From CBDDHT01 sp965227905 (lineage in GTDB: Bacteria > Pseudomonadota > Alphaproteobacteria > Rhizobiales > Methyloligellaceae): a DNA stretch of 64,000 nt. The position numbers and the translations under genes are program-made. Location: assembly GCA_965227905.1 (NCBI GenBank), contig OZ245780.1:4092001-4156000 (forward strand), given 5' to 3'. Of this stretch, positions 36,229-44,787 are shown one piece after another (position 1 is the first letter of the stretch; each line of letters opens with the position of its first letter). The notes beneath the pieces were generated by a model. The model did not search any database, was not told the origin of the DNA, and worked only from the letters and a program-made list of their open reading frames with translations.

Positions 36229-37530
36229 TCAGCCGGCGTTCAGTTTCTGGATCAGGAAGTCGAGGCACGTCTCCATGGCGTCCTCGTCTCCGATCGACCC
36301 GCCTTTGGTGACAAGACGCAGACCGTCGAGGCGCCCGCCGCTGAACGCGACATGGGCCGTAAGCGGAATGACATCACCATAGACTTCGATTGCTTCGGTT
36401 TCGGCGCACTTGAAGAGGGAGGCGGTCACATCGCCCCCGCTCGGAAAACAGCCGCCAATGGTTCCATCCGCTCGCTCGATGATAGCCATTGTCGCGACAG
36501 CCAGGGCGTCGCTGATTTTCTTCGAAAGAGCGTGTGGCGTCAGTCCGCTCTTGCGCGCCCGCTCATCCAGATCGAGCGGAGCATGATCGATGTGCCGCGT
36601 TGTGACCGCGAGCACGGTCGTATCGGGCAACCGGGCGAGACCTTCCTCGACCGCCGACGCGATTGCATCTGCGCGTTCCGCTTCGCTACCGAGAACGGCA
36701 TCCGGGTCGAGCCAGACCGGTTCGATGCCGCGCTTCGAGACCAGGCTACGAAACTGAGCGAGGGAAATCGGGGTCACGCTTCCCAGAGCCAGGATTACTT
36801 TGCTCGACCGCCGCGCCTCATGCGCAGCAGTTTTGCAGGCTTTCAGATACTGCGCCGACAACGGACCCGGATCGACCGGAATGAGATTGTGGTCAAGCAT
36901 CGCCATCGCGGCGGCGATCGTTGCCACATGCGCATCCGTTTGCGCATCGACAACTGCGACACGGGTTCCTGAGCCGGCCATAGCGCGAAATCGGTCCGCG
37001 AGATGAGAAGCGCCGGCCTCAACATCCTTGAGCGCAGCGCGGGCGACCTCCGAATTGAACTGTTCGCCAATTAGGGCGGGAATATATGATTGTGTGACAG
37101 GCGCGAACGGATCGTTGGCTGCAACGGGGTTTGTGTGCACCGGCTCGCCATTCACCATCAGCTGACCGTCAACGATACAACGACCAAGCACAGGGAAAGC
37201 GGGCGCGACAATGGCCAACGCATTTGCGCCTGCACTTTGCAGGATACCCTCGGTTTCGGCACCGATATTGCCTCTCAGAAGATTATCGACGCGATTACAA
37301 AGGATCTGGGCACCCTGCCCGATAGCCCACTGTCCTGCAGCAGCAACGCGCGCTCGTGCCTCATCGGCCGGCAGATAACGGCTGTCCGTATCGACCGTCA
37401 CGACTTCGCATCGCGACGGGAATGACGGTCGCTCATAACTGACCGTTACGGTGGCAAGTTTTTCCTTTGCCAGCATCACGCCGACATTGTTTGCGCCGGT
37501 TAGATCGTCTGCAATCAACGCCGCCTTCAT
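36229..37530 (-). CDS. DUF1537 four-carbon acid sugar kinase family protein
   Basis: 433 residues. N-terminal substrate domain opens MKAALIADDLTGANNVGVML (the DDxTGA motif); C-terminal nucleotide domain has VILALGSVTPISLAQFR and IERADGTIGGCFPSGGDVT with VPL. Characterised relatives (OtnK, DtnK, LtnK) phosphorylate 3-oxo-tetronates or D-threonate. The start at 37530 gives an ATGA overlap with the HAD gene ahead of it; another start lies 3 codons upstream. As the last gene of the aldolase/HAD/kinase operon it likely makes the phosphorylated intermediate used by the aldolase. The exact sugar acid is not known. Confidence 0.9.
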   Translation of the reverse strand: MKAALIADDLTGANNVGVMLAKEKLATVTVSYERPSFPSRCEVVTVDTDSRYLPADEARARVAAAGQWAIGQGAQILCNRVDNLLRGNIGAETEGILQSAGANALAIVAPAFPVLGRCIVDGQLMVNGEPVHTNPVAANDPFAPVTQSYIPALIGEQFNSEVARAALKDVEAGASHLADRFRAMAGSGTRVAVVDAQTDAHVATIAAAMAMLDHNLIPVDPGPLSAQYLKACKTAAHEARRSSKVILALGSVTPISLAQFRSLVSKRGIEPVWLDPDAVLGSEAERADAIASAVEEGLARLPDTTVLAVTTRHIDHAPLDLDERARKSGLTPHALSKKISDALAVATMAIIERADGTIGGCFPSGGDVTASLFKCAETEAIEVYGDVIPLTAHVAFSGGRLDGLRLVTKGGSIGDEDAMETCLDFLIQKLNAG

Positions 37531-38237
37531 GACCGGCACACGGCTCTGCAGTCCGCCACACTGATATTCACGCCATCACCGTCGCCAAGCTCAGGGACAA
37601 CGCGCGCTGCACCCGTGAAGTCCTCGTCTGCGGTGTAAGATGCCGTTGTCACGATGCACTTCATTCCGGCAGCACGCGCAGCACGCAACCCATTATTGCT
37701 ATCCTCAATAACAATGCATACGGCCGGGTCGACCTCGAGCTGGCTCGCGGCTAGCAGATAGATCGCGGGATCCGGTTTCTTTGCCGGGACCATATCGCCT
37801 GCGAAGATCGGGATATGAACGGCACGCCGGGTTCCGAGCATCGTATCGACCACCGCCTTCACGGCCCGCTCATTGGATGTCGAACAGACCGCAAGAGAAA
37901 TACCATTCTCGATTGCCTCATCGACAAGGCGCGCCACACCCGATCGAAGTGGCAGCTTGCCGCTGACAATCAGATCCATGAAGATATCGGTCTTTAGCGC
38001 ATGCAACTCCGCGATCAGGGTATCGCGCTCAGCCTCCGGCACGGGCCAACCCGTTTCGTCGAAATGCCGGCGCATGCGCTCCTTCCCACCTGCCGTTGTG
38101 AGTAGCGCACCATAGCGTTCGACAGACCAATCGATATCGAACCCCTTGGCCGCAAAGGCCTCATTGAACGCGACCCGGTGACCATCGCGTTCCGTGTCGA
38201 CCAGAACACCATCGCAATCGAAAAACAGTGCGTGCAT
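37527..38237 (-). CDS. HAD-superfamily hydrolase (CbbY/PGM-like)
   Basis: 236 residues from the ATG at 38237, with GGAG upstream; the longer open frame to 38513 is not supported because the family begins at ALFFDCDGVLVDTERDGHRV. Motif I is Asp7-x-Asp9; motif II Ser/Thr in AVCSTSNERAV; motif III Lys/DD in AKKPDPAIYLLA and CIVIEDSNNGLRAARAAGM. Subfamily IA with a helical cap: sugar phosphatase or phosphomutase. It sits between the aldolase and kinase genes and overlaps the kinase by 4 bases, so its substrate is probably a sugar phosphate in the same route. Confidence 0.9.
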   Translation of the reverse strand: MHALFFDCDGVLVDTERDGHRVAFNEAFAAKGFDIDWSVERYGALLTTAGGKERMRRHFDETGWPVPEAERDTLIAELHALKTDIFMDLIVSGKLPLRSGVARLVDEAIENGISLAVCSTSNERAVKAVVDTMLGTRRAVHIPIFAGDMVPAKKPDPAIYLLAASQLEVDPAVCIVIEDSNNGLRAARAAGMKCIVTTASYTADEDFTGAARVVPELGDGDGVNISVADCRAVCRS

Positions 38238-38293
38238 CGGCGGCACTCCAACTCTGTATATCTTGAACGCCTGACGGCCCGGAACGAGCCGCC

Positions 38294-39175
38294 TTAGCTG
38301 TAGACGGATGCCGCTTCCGCAGCTTTTCCTTCGGATCCGAAAATCCGAACCATATCCCGCACGTCCGACTTCATGGCGTCGTATTGCGCGGAGATGAATG
38401 GAATTGGTTCGCTCTGCTCCGGTTCTGCCGTGCGCAGGCCAACGAAGCCTTCGATGAACTGACGCTTGTGCATCGTCGAAATGTTCACCTTCGAGCATCC
38501 GGTGTTGATGCAACGATGAAACTGATCGTCGGATAGTCCTGTGCCACCGTGCAGAGCGATTGGAATGTCGATCGTGCTCGTAATCCGCTCAAGGCGTTCA
38601 TAGGCAATCTTCGGTGTGCCTTTGTAGAAGCCATGGGCTGTGCCGATCGCCGGCGCAAAGACTGCAAGTTCGGGAAGTTCCGCGCAGAAGGTCAGGCATT
38701 CGTCCACGTCCGCCAGGATTGCATCGTCCTCCGCCACGAATTTGTCGTCCTCGGTGCCACCGATGGCACCGATTTCCGCCTCTAGTCCAACACCTGCCGC
38801 CGTTGCCAGCTCATAAGCCTTTCGGGTCTCGGCAAGGTTTTCAGCAAATGGCAGCGCCGATCCATCGAACATGACCGATGTCCAACCGGCGTCGATACAT
38901 CCCTGGATGACATCGAGGTCTTTGCAATGATCGAGATGAAGCGCGACTGGAACATCAACATCGCTCGCGAGACTTTTTACCCAGTCCGCAATCGGCTGAT
39001 GTCCCCACAATTTGATGGTCTTCACGGAGACCTGCACGATGATCGGCGCATCCAGTTCTGCTGCGCCATCAACCACAGCACGCGCGCTGTTGTAGTCAAT
39101 CATGTTGAAGGCGGCGATGCCATATTTGGCACCCTGCGCCTGCTTCAGCATCGGTTTCATTGTCACAAGCGGCAT
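38294..39175 (-). CDS. Class II ketose-bisphosphate aldolase
   Basis: 293 residues of the FbaA/KbaY family. Zinc ligands: first His in VALHLDHCKDLD, later His in AIGTAHGFYKG and IALHGGTGLSDDQ. Phosphate-binding NISTMHKRQF and GGTGLS loops are present. It would cleave a ketose (bis)phosphate into dihydroxyacetone phosphate and an aldehyde, or the reverse. GAGGGA lies before the ATG at 39175. It is the first gene of the operon with the HAD protein (56 bases away) and the DUF1537 kinase. The combination points to catabolism of an uncommon sugar acid. Confidence 0.93.
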   Translation of the reverse strand: MPLVTMKPMLKQAQGAKYGIAAFNMIDYNSARAVVDGAAELDAPIIVQVSVKTIKLWGHQPIADWVKSLASDVDVPVALHLDHCKDLDVIQGCIDAGWTSVMFDGSALPFAENLAETRKAYELATAAGVGLEAEIGAIGGTEDDKFVAEDDAILADVDECLTFCAELPELAVFAPAIGTAHGFYKGTPKIAYERLERITSTIDIPIALHGGTGLSDDQFHRCINTGCSKVNISTMHKRQFIEGFVGLRTAEPEQSEPIPFISAQYDAMKSDVRDMVRIFGSEGKAAEAASVYS

Positions 39176-39354
39176 TGTTTCTTTCCCTCAAAGAAATATC
39201 GCCGCCGATTTTAGATCAAACGCCTGTCTGCCGGAACCGCTGGAGGACGAAAAAGACCATCAATAATAACGTTCTAGAGCAATCTAGTTGACAGCAATCA
39301 GGGACGTTTTGCCCCATAATCGACGGCTTTTTTGCCAATGGATTTCCGGATTTC

Positions 39355-40689
39355 TCATGCTGTCGACTGCCGCGGAAGGCCTTGATCGGCAGGCGGCTCG
39401 ATGGCGGACGGGCTTGGCTCTGGATCGTTGAGGCGACCAGAAGGGACTCGGTCTTCCTTTTTTCCCGCCGGCAGATCCGTGCTGATATCCAGCAGAGACA
39501 GAAGCGGGGCCGGCAACAGAGAGGGGTAGGTCCTGATCAACGCCGGCGTTCCAAGCCATACCAGGAGAGCGAGGAAGACCCCAACGCGAGCCAAGGTTCG
39601 GCCAAAGCTGCGACCGGTGATGTCTTGTTCACGGCGAGCCGCCCTTAACAGGCCAATACAGGACCAAACCAGAAGCGGCGCCGATCCGATTAGCGCCGTG
39701 AGCAGGGCGACGTCGCCCCAAATGGCCGAATGGCGCCCAGAGGCCGCGATCATGGCAACACCAAAAGCAGCCACCAGAGCGGGCGCAAGCGTATTGACCC
39801 AGAACGACCACAGCAAACTCTGTTCTCCCTGCCAGTGGCGGCGAATATATCCAGCCGGCTCAGCGGTTTGCGGCGGCACTTCGAAAAGTTCGCCATGTGT
39901 CGCGTCAACCGGGAGTTCGCCGCCGCGCTGATGCTCTTCCTCATCATGTGGAGGATTGTCGCTCTCGCCAGGGCGGGCCGGGCGCAAGTCGATCATGTCC
40001 GTGTCGGCAGGCGCAATCGCCTCAAGCGCAGTCGTCAATCGCCGCGCCGGTCGGGGCACGGGCTCCTGATCCGGCATGGCGGCCAAATAGTCGACGAGCC
40101 CTTCGATCGCTCCTTTCAGACGACGACGGTCGTCTGCCTCCTTCTCGATCGCCTGCTCGAGCCGGGTGACGCGTTCTGCCAGAAGACGCGTCGCCTCTTC
40201 GCTTCGCTTGACCACATTGTCGTTGGCATGGTCCTGCGGATCGCCGTCGGGTGTCGGCAGCGGTCTGGCGGCAGCAACGGCACCCCGTGGTGCCATTGGT
40301 CGTGAGGCAAGCATGGTCGGTGCCGGTTCCGCACGCTCGCCTGGTGCAATCTGGCGGCGAGCAGGCCCTTTGGGGGCTTGACGAATAGCCGCCGGTCTTT
40401 CTGCCTCGTTTGACTTGGCAGCCGATGCCTCAATCGCCGGTTGCGCCGCCCCGGCGCGCCCGATCTGAAAATCGATTGCAGCGTCAGGCTGGCCAAAGGG
40501 AGGCGGCTGGAAGAGCCCATCCATATCGCTCGCCCGCTGCCATTTCGGCAGACCGACGCTCCAGACATGTGCATCCGGCTCGAGTTTGGAAATGCGCGCG
40601 AGATAGAGCAGTTCGCGCTCCGTAATGGGCCCGTACTGGCGGCCGTCTTGGTGAATGTACCAAAGCTGATGCTTCACCCGAGAACTCAC
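39355..40689 (-). CDS. GYF-domain membrane protein
   Basis: 444 residues. The first 52 residues are a GYF_2 domain: WYIHQDGRQYGPITERELLY then LEPDAHVWSVGLPKWQRASD. A long Ala/Pro-rich stretch and a coiled coil (VKRSEEATRLLAERVTRLEQ) follow. Three probable membrane spans lie at about residues 290-390 (ALVAAFGVAMIAASG, LLTALIGSAPLLVWSCIGLL, GVFLALLVWLGTPALI). GYF domains bind proline-rich peptides, so it may tether a partner at the inner membrane. The likely start is GTG at 40689, but no clear SD is seen. A perfect CtrA box lies 80 bases upstream. Confidence 0.78.
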   Translation of the reverse strand: MSSRVKHQLWYIHQDGRQYGPITERELLYLARISKLEPDAHVWSVGLPKWQRASDMDGLFQPPPFGQPDAAIDFQIGRAGAAQPAIEASAAKSNEAERPAAIRQAPKGPARRQIAPGERAEPAPTMLASRPMAPRGAVAAARPLPTPDGDPQDHANDNVVKRSEEATRLLAERVTRLEQAIEKEADDRRRLKGAIEGLVDYLAAMPDQEPVPRPARRLTTALEAIAPADTDMIDLRPARPGESDNPPHDEEEHQRGGELPVDATHGELFEVPPQTAEPAGYIRRHWQGEQSLLWSFWVNTLAPALVAAFGVAMIAASGRHSAIWGDVALLTALIGSAPLLVWSCIGLLRAARREQDITGRSFGRTLARVGVFLALLVWLGTPALIRTYPSLLPAPLLSLLDISTDLPAGKKEDRVPSGRLNDPEPSPSAIEPPADQGLPRQSTA

Positions 40690-40768
40690 ATCCGGATCGT
40701 TACGTCTGACCTCCGGTGCAGTCTACGCGGTACGTGACGCTACTCTTAACAACCGTCGATAATATGCG

Positions 40769-40783
40769 TTAACGGCGTTTTAA
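40769..40783 (-). promoter_or_regulatory. CtrA box upstream of the GYF gene
   Basis: Perfect TTAA-N7-TTAA (N7 = CGGCGTT), 80 bases before the GYF start at 40689. Confidence 0.66.
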
Positions 40784-40848
40784 GGATCAAATTGACCCTC
40801 TACTGGGATAATACCGGTCGATTGATCCATCAATCGACGCAAATTTGC

Positions 40849-41247
40849 CTAGACCGGGCCGACATATTCGGCCCAGATACGGATATTGTGCCCGACAGAT
40901 TCCTTGACGCCTGTCAGCGCAGGATGATTGGAATTGAGGGGCGTGATACGCCCTCGCGGCAGCGGATCCTCGCTCGCGTCGGTGTCATAAAGGTCGGCCA
41001 AAGTCGCCTGGATCAAGGCGGCAAGCTCTTCGCGTTGAAAGGCTGTCCCGTTCATATGGCCATCGAAATAGCCAATACGGTAGGCCTTCAGCACCATTTC
41101 CTCGAGTTTCTCGTCCGCTGTCGCCAGAACTTTGGACAACCGATCCTGTTGCGCGTCGATGCTTGTCGCATGCCCGGCGTTGCGATCATCCTGGGTCGCC
41201 GCAGGCGCATCGGACTGCTTTGACTGATTTGCGCCACGGCGCGCCAT
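40849..41247 (-). CDS. Small soluble protein, 132 aa, paralogue of the upstream gene
   Basis: Unknown family. The central helix MVLKAYRIGYFDGHMNGTAF then QREELAALIQATLADL is clearly related to LIQEAYRVGFLDGSEYQR then RELVNMYQRSVADY in the neighbouring 114-aa protein. The N-terminal 40 residues are low-complexity and polar; the C-terminal 40 have no similarity to the paralogue. No signal peptide or membrane span. It starts 12 bases after the stop of the 114-aa gene on the same strand, so the two are co-transcribed and probably hetero-oligomerise. Confidence 0.65.
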   Translation of the reverse strand: MARRGANQSKQSDAPAATQDDRNAGHATSIDAQQDRLSKVLATADEKLEEMVLKAYRIGYFDGHMNGTAFQREELAALIQATLADLYDTDASEDPLPRGRITPLNSNHPALTGVKESVGHNIRIWAEYVGPV

Positions 41248-41259
41248 GCGGATACAGGC

Positions 41260-41604
41260 CTAGCGGCCCTGGATCCTGACGACCGGATCGCTCATGACTG
41301 GATCGACGGACGGTCGCGAGTCAACAGGTGCATTGTCATTCCGCCTTGAATCGGCGGGGTGAGACGGCGCCTGCTGCTGCTGCGGGCTTGTGTCCAAAGC
41401 CTTGGTGAGCTGATCCTGATGCGCCTCGACCTGATGGGTATAGTCGGCCACGGAACGCTGGTACATGTTGACCAATTCCCGCCTTTGATACTCAGATCCA
41501 TCAAGAAATCCAACGCGATAAGCCTCTTGAATGAGGCGCCTCATCTGCGCGGTGGAATCCGAAACAATATGCTCCACGCGTTCGTAATCGACTGGCTGCG
41601 ACAC
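41260..41604 (-). CDS. Small soluble protein, 114 aa, first of a paralogous pair
   Basis: Unknown family. Residues 18-52 hold the shared motif AYRxGxxDG...QRxEL; the tail (residues 70-114) is Gln/Pro/Asp-rich and probably disordered. The start is GTG at 41604 with GGGAG seven bases upstream. With the next gene it forms a two-gene unit of related small proteins lying upstream of the GYF-domain gene. Its function cannot be read from the sequence. Confidence 0.65.
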   Translation of the reverse strand: MSQPVDYERVEHIVSDSTAQMRRLIQEAYRVGFLDGSEYQRRELVNMYQRSVADYTHQVEAHQDQLTKALDTSPQQQQAPSHPADSRRNDNAPVDSRPSVDPVMSDPVVRIQGR

Positions 41605-41744
41605 AACTTTTCTCCCGGCCCCGGTGAGTACAGAGCGCGCAGATTAAACCATGTACGCCCTGCAATACCAGTCCGATCATGCGGGTTCTGTCGCATTCTC
41701 TCATTTGATTGAAAGACGTGGCAATCAAGGCACAGAAACAGACT

Positions 41745-42776
41745 TCAGATCAGGGTCTCTCGCGCCAGTTCCGCCCCTGCCCCCAGAGCCTCGAGTTTGG
41801 CTTCGGCCACGCTGCGCGGCAAGGGTGCGAGCCCACAATTGGTACAGGGCAGGATCTGTTCCGCATCGGCATATTGGAGCGCCTCGCGGATCGTCTCTCT
41901 GACCGCTTCGGCACTTTCGGGCTGAACGTTTGCGACATCGATCACGCCAACCATGATCTCTTTGTCTTTCAGCAAACCGATCAATGACATAGGGACGTGG
42001 GAGCCAGCACATTCGAGGGAAACCTGATCGATTTTGCTGGCATTGAGAGGCGGGAAAATCTCCTCATACTGGCGCCACTCGGACCCAAGCGTGTCCTTCC
42101 ATTGCCGATTGGCATCGATGCCATAGCCGTAGCAGATATGAACGGCGGTCTTGGTTTCCAGCCCTTCGGCCGCACGCTCGAGAGCGGCAATCCCCCAATC
42201 CTTGACGTCGCTCATGAAGACATTGAAAGCCGGTTCATCGAACTGAATGACATCAACCCCGAGGGCCGCCAACTCGCGTGCCTCGGCATTCAGCACCTCG
42301 GCGAAAGCCATCGCCATGTCGGCGCGACTGCCATAGTGGGCATCGGCAATGGTATCGCAAATCGTCATCGGACCCGGCAGCGTGAATTTGAGCTTTTGCC
42401 CGGTATGCGCCCGGGTGAAGCGCACCTCGTCTCCATGCACGGATTTTGAGCGGGAGACCGGCCCCGTCACGGTCGGGACCTCCGCCTCGTAGCGGTTGTC
42501 CCGAATGCCCATCATGGTTTTCTTCTGCCAATCGATGCCGTCGATCGCTTCCAGAAATCCATGCACGAAGTGGACACGGAACTGCTCGCCATTCGAAACG
42601 ATGTCGATGCCGGCCGCGCGCTGCGTCTCGAGCCAGACGATGGCGGCATCCTGCTTTGCGGCCAGCAGCTCTTCACCTTCGTGACGCCAGGGCGCCCACA
42701 GCTTTTCCGGCTCGGCCAACCATGAGGGCTTTGGAAGACTGCCGGCAACCGTCGTTGGAAACAGATGTCCGGTCAT
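41745..42776 (-). CDS. Short MetE-like (cobalamin-independent) methyltransferase
   Basis: 343 residues, matching only the C-terminal catalytic half of methionine synthase MetE. The zinc ligands are preserved: His and Cys in AVHICYGYGID, Glu in QVSLECAGSH and Cys in LPCTNCGLAPL; the substrate-binding VIQFDEPAFNVF is also present. Such core-MetE proteins use donors other than methyltetrahydrofolate-polyglutamate or act on other thiols. The ATG at 42776 is preceded by AGGAGG, which excludes the longer upstream frame. The alpha/beta hydrolase gene ends 16 bases upstream of it, so both are probably in one message. Confidence 0.87.
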   Translation of the reverse strand: MTGHLFPTTVAGSLPKPSWLAEPEKLWAPWRHEGEELLAAKQDAAIVWLETQRAAGIDIVSNGEQFRVHFVHGFLEAIDGIDWQKKTMMGIRDNRYEAEVPTVTGPVSRSKSVHGDEVRFTRAHTGQKLKFTLPGPMTICDTIADAHYGSRADMAMAFAEVLNAEARELAALGVDVIQFDEPAFNVFMSDVKDWGIAALERAAEGLETKTAVHICYGYGIDANRQWKDTLGSEWRQYEEIFPPLNASKIDQVSLECAGSHVPMSLIGLLKDKEIMVGVIDVANVQPESAEAVRETIREALQYADAEQILPCTNCGLAPLPRSVAEAKLEALGAGAELARETLI

Positions 42777-42792
42777 CGGCAGTCCTCCTGAT

Positions 42793-43728
42793 TTATGATT
42801 TCGACGCCATGCCTGGATTGACGCCCTGCCCTTCACGTTCCTTCACGGGACGTGTCGGCAGTCCATAATGGCGCGAACGCTCGAAGATCGGAAGGCCCGG
42901 TGCCAGCATCGAGTGGAAGAACCACATCATGGCATCCGAAAGTTCCTTCGGGCGCTCGAGCGTGACGAAGTGGCCCGCATCCATGATGAGAATGGCTTCC
43001 AGTCCCGGCACATGTTCCTCCATGCCGCGCGCATACTCGATGGGCTGACGTGGATCGAACTCGCCCTGCACGTAAAGCACTGGCATCGTGAAACGCGAAT
43101 AGTCGACGGGTTCGCTTTTGGAGGTATCTCGGAAATAGCGTGGCACGGCATCGGCGACGCCGGGATAGGAAAACTCGTCGATGACTTCCTGCAACTCTTC
43201 TTCGGACGGCCGCGTCTCCGGTTTACAGGATGTGTCGAACCAGACCCGAACATAGGCATCCGCATTGCTCATGAGCCCGGTTGCCTGATCCGGGTTCGCA
43301 CCATTCCAGAGATGATGCAGAGAATTTCTGGGATCGTAGCAGTGGAGCGACAGGCAGCAACGGACGTAGCGAGTGACGCGCTCGGGGATCTGGTTACAGA
43401 TATTGTCCGCAATCATCACTCCCCAGTCGTGGCCGGCAATGTGAAACGTGTCGACGCCGATTTCGTCGAGCAACGCAATCGTCTCACGCGCCACCTGTGC
43501 GCCGGAATAGTCGCCCTCGCGCTTGTCGGACTGGCCATAGCCTTTCATGTCGATCGCAATGACGCGGAATTGTTTCGCGAGGACTGGAATCTGGTGCTTC
43601 CAGCAACGCCAGCTTTCCGGAATGCCGTGCAGGAGGACAACGGCAGGCCCCTCGCCCATCTCGACCCAATGCCAGTCGAGCCCTCCGACGGTGGCATTGC
43701 AATGCTTGAAATCAGGCTCGGTGCTCAT
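42793..43728 (-). CDS. Epoxide hydrolase-like alpha/beta hydrolase
   Basis: 311 residues. The oxyanion motif HGIPESW (HGxP, about residue 34) and nucleophile Asp101 in AGHDWGVMIA mark the epoxide hydrolase/haloalkane dehalogenase branch; the catalytic His is in IMDAGHFVTLERP. HGxP with a Trp after the nucleophile favours epoxide hydrolase or fluoroacetate-dehalogenase-like enzymes. The start is the ATG at 43728 with AAGGGA upstream. It is co-directional with the MetE-like gene. Confidence 0.88.
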   Translation of the reverse strand: MSTEPDFKHCNATVGGLDWHWVEMGEGPAVVLLHGIPESWRCWKHQIPVLAKQFRVIAIDMKGYGQSDKREGDYSGAQVARETIALLDEIGVDTFHIAGHDWGVMIADNICNQIPERVTRYVRCCLSLHCYDPRNSLHHLWNGANPDQATGLMSNADAYVRVWFDTSCKPETRPSEEELQEVIDEFSYPGVADAVPRYFRDTSKSEPVDYSRFTMPVLYVQGEFDPRQPIEYARGMEEHVPGLEAILIMDAGHFVTLERPKELSDAMMWFFHSMLAPGLPIFERSRHYGLPTRPVKEREGQGVNPGMASKS

Positions 43729-43932
43729 AGAGATTCCCTTTGTCCTTGTCCCGGTTGGTGGAAGAGGCGCTGGCTCGGAGCGCTCCGGAAGTCGCAAGTC
43801 TAATCGAGCCAGCAACGACGTTTGATACCCAAAATGATACCAAACGTCTCAATTAAGTGAAATTCGCATTCAGAAATGGTGTTTTAGGATTGTCGCGGCA
43901 ATCAAGCAGTTGACAGCCAGCGCAAACAATCG

Positions 43933-44023
43933 ACGGCTGATCTGAGGCTTCGTCGCTCAATGCGCGCAATCCGTCGACGGCTAATCTGAGGCTTCGTCGC
44001 TCAATGCGCGCAATCCGTCGACG
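43933..44023. repeat. 44-bp tandem duplication at the end of a Crp/Fnr gene
   Basis: The segment from ATCTGAGGCTTCGTCGCTCA to CAATCCGTCGACG occurs twice with a 44-base offset (about 43938 and 43982). One base differs (TGATCTG against TAATCTG), and that base creates or removes a stop codon in the regulator frame. The outer copy lies beyond the present stop. Confidence 0.8.
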
Positions 44024-44703
44024 TCGACAATCTGAATAAGCTGCCCGCTGAGCGAGACCAGTCCGATGTTCTGAAGACGCTTCAAGGTCTTGTTGGTCCA
44101 TTGCCGCGAGGCTCCGACAAGCGTCGCAATGTCGCTCTGATTCATTCGATGCTTGATGACGATGCCGTCGGATGCCGGCACGCCGTAGATATCGGCCAGC
44201 ATGAGAAGCAGCTTGGCGAGGCGCGGTCCGACAGCTTCCGTGCCGCGCAGTTGCAGAAGGATCGACAGCCACCGCATCTTGAAGGCCATCATGTCGGCAA
44301 TCCAGAGCGAGATTTCGGAGTTTGAGCGCGCTAACTCTCTCAAATCCTTGCCGGAGATCCCAAGCACATTGCTATTGCGAAGTGCGATCCCGGACCAGAC
44401 GTGAAATCCACCGCCGAAGAAATTCGGTCCACCGACCAAATCTCCGCGCGACCAATAGGCCATCGTAACTTCGCGTCCGGAGGTGGCCGTATAGAAGGTC
44501 CGTACCAGACCATCGCGAATAATATAGGTCGCACTGTGCCTCGCGCCTTGCGAAAAGATCGTCTCGCCAGACTGGAATGTCAGCTTCCGGCAGCGCGAGA
44601 GAATCCGATCCTGGAGGAATGGTTCCAGGTCAGGCAGCGTTCCGTGAGATCGGCGAATGCTCGCTTGTTGCTCAGAGATGTAGTCGCTGTCTGGGATGTC
44701 CAT
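43981..44703 (-). CDS. Crp/Fnr-family transcriptional regulator
   Basis: 240 residues. The N-terminal cyclic-nucleotide-binding-like barrel is at about residues 30-140 (FQSGETIFSQGARHSATYII, WSRGDLVGGPNFF). The C-terminal winged helix is at about 165-230 with recognition segment MNQSDIATLVGASRQWTNKT. No Fnr-type cysteine cluster is seen, so it probably senses a small ligand rather than oxygen via FeS. The gene ends at a 44-bp tandem duplication that sets its stop codon. It lies just upstream of the second type I secretion pair on the same strand, with 84 bases between. Confidence 0.88.
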   Translation of the reverse strand: MDIPDSDYISEQQASIRRSHGTLPDLEPFLQDRILSRCRKLTFQSGETIFSQGARHSATYIIRDGLVRTFYTATSGREVTMAYWSRGDLVGGPNFFGGGFHVWSGIALRNSNVLGISGKDLRELARSNSEISLWIADMMAFKMRWLSILLQLRGTEAVGPRLAKLLLMLADIYGVPASDGIVIKHRMNQSDIATLVGASRQWTNKTLKRLQNIGLVSLSGQLIQIVDVDGLRALSDEASD

Positions 44704-44787
44704 TATCGGCTCAATTGGTTCCAGGCTTGAACGGATCCTCGATCACAAAGTCATAAATAACACATACACAGGCGTCGACGCCTTGTT

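Noticed and set aside
37527..38513. 328-residue version of the HAD protein
   Set aside because: The extra 92 residues are Arg-rich antisense-like sequence; the family and the GGAG site place the start at 38237.
43853..44272. Frame continuing past the Crp/Fnr stop
   Set aside because: It arises from the 44-bp duplication and overlaps the regulator in another frame; no start signal.
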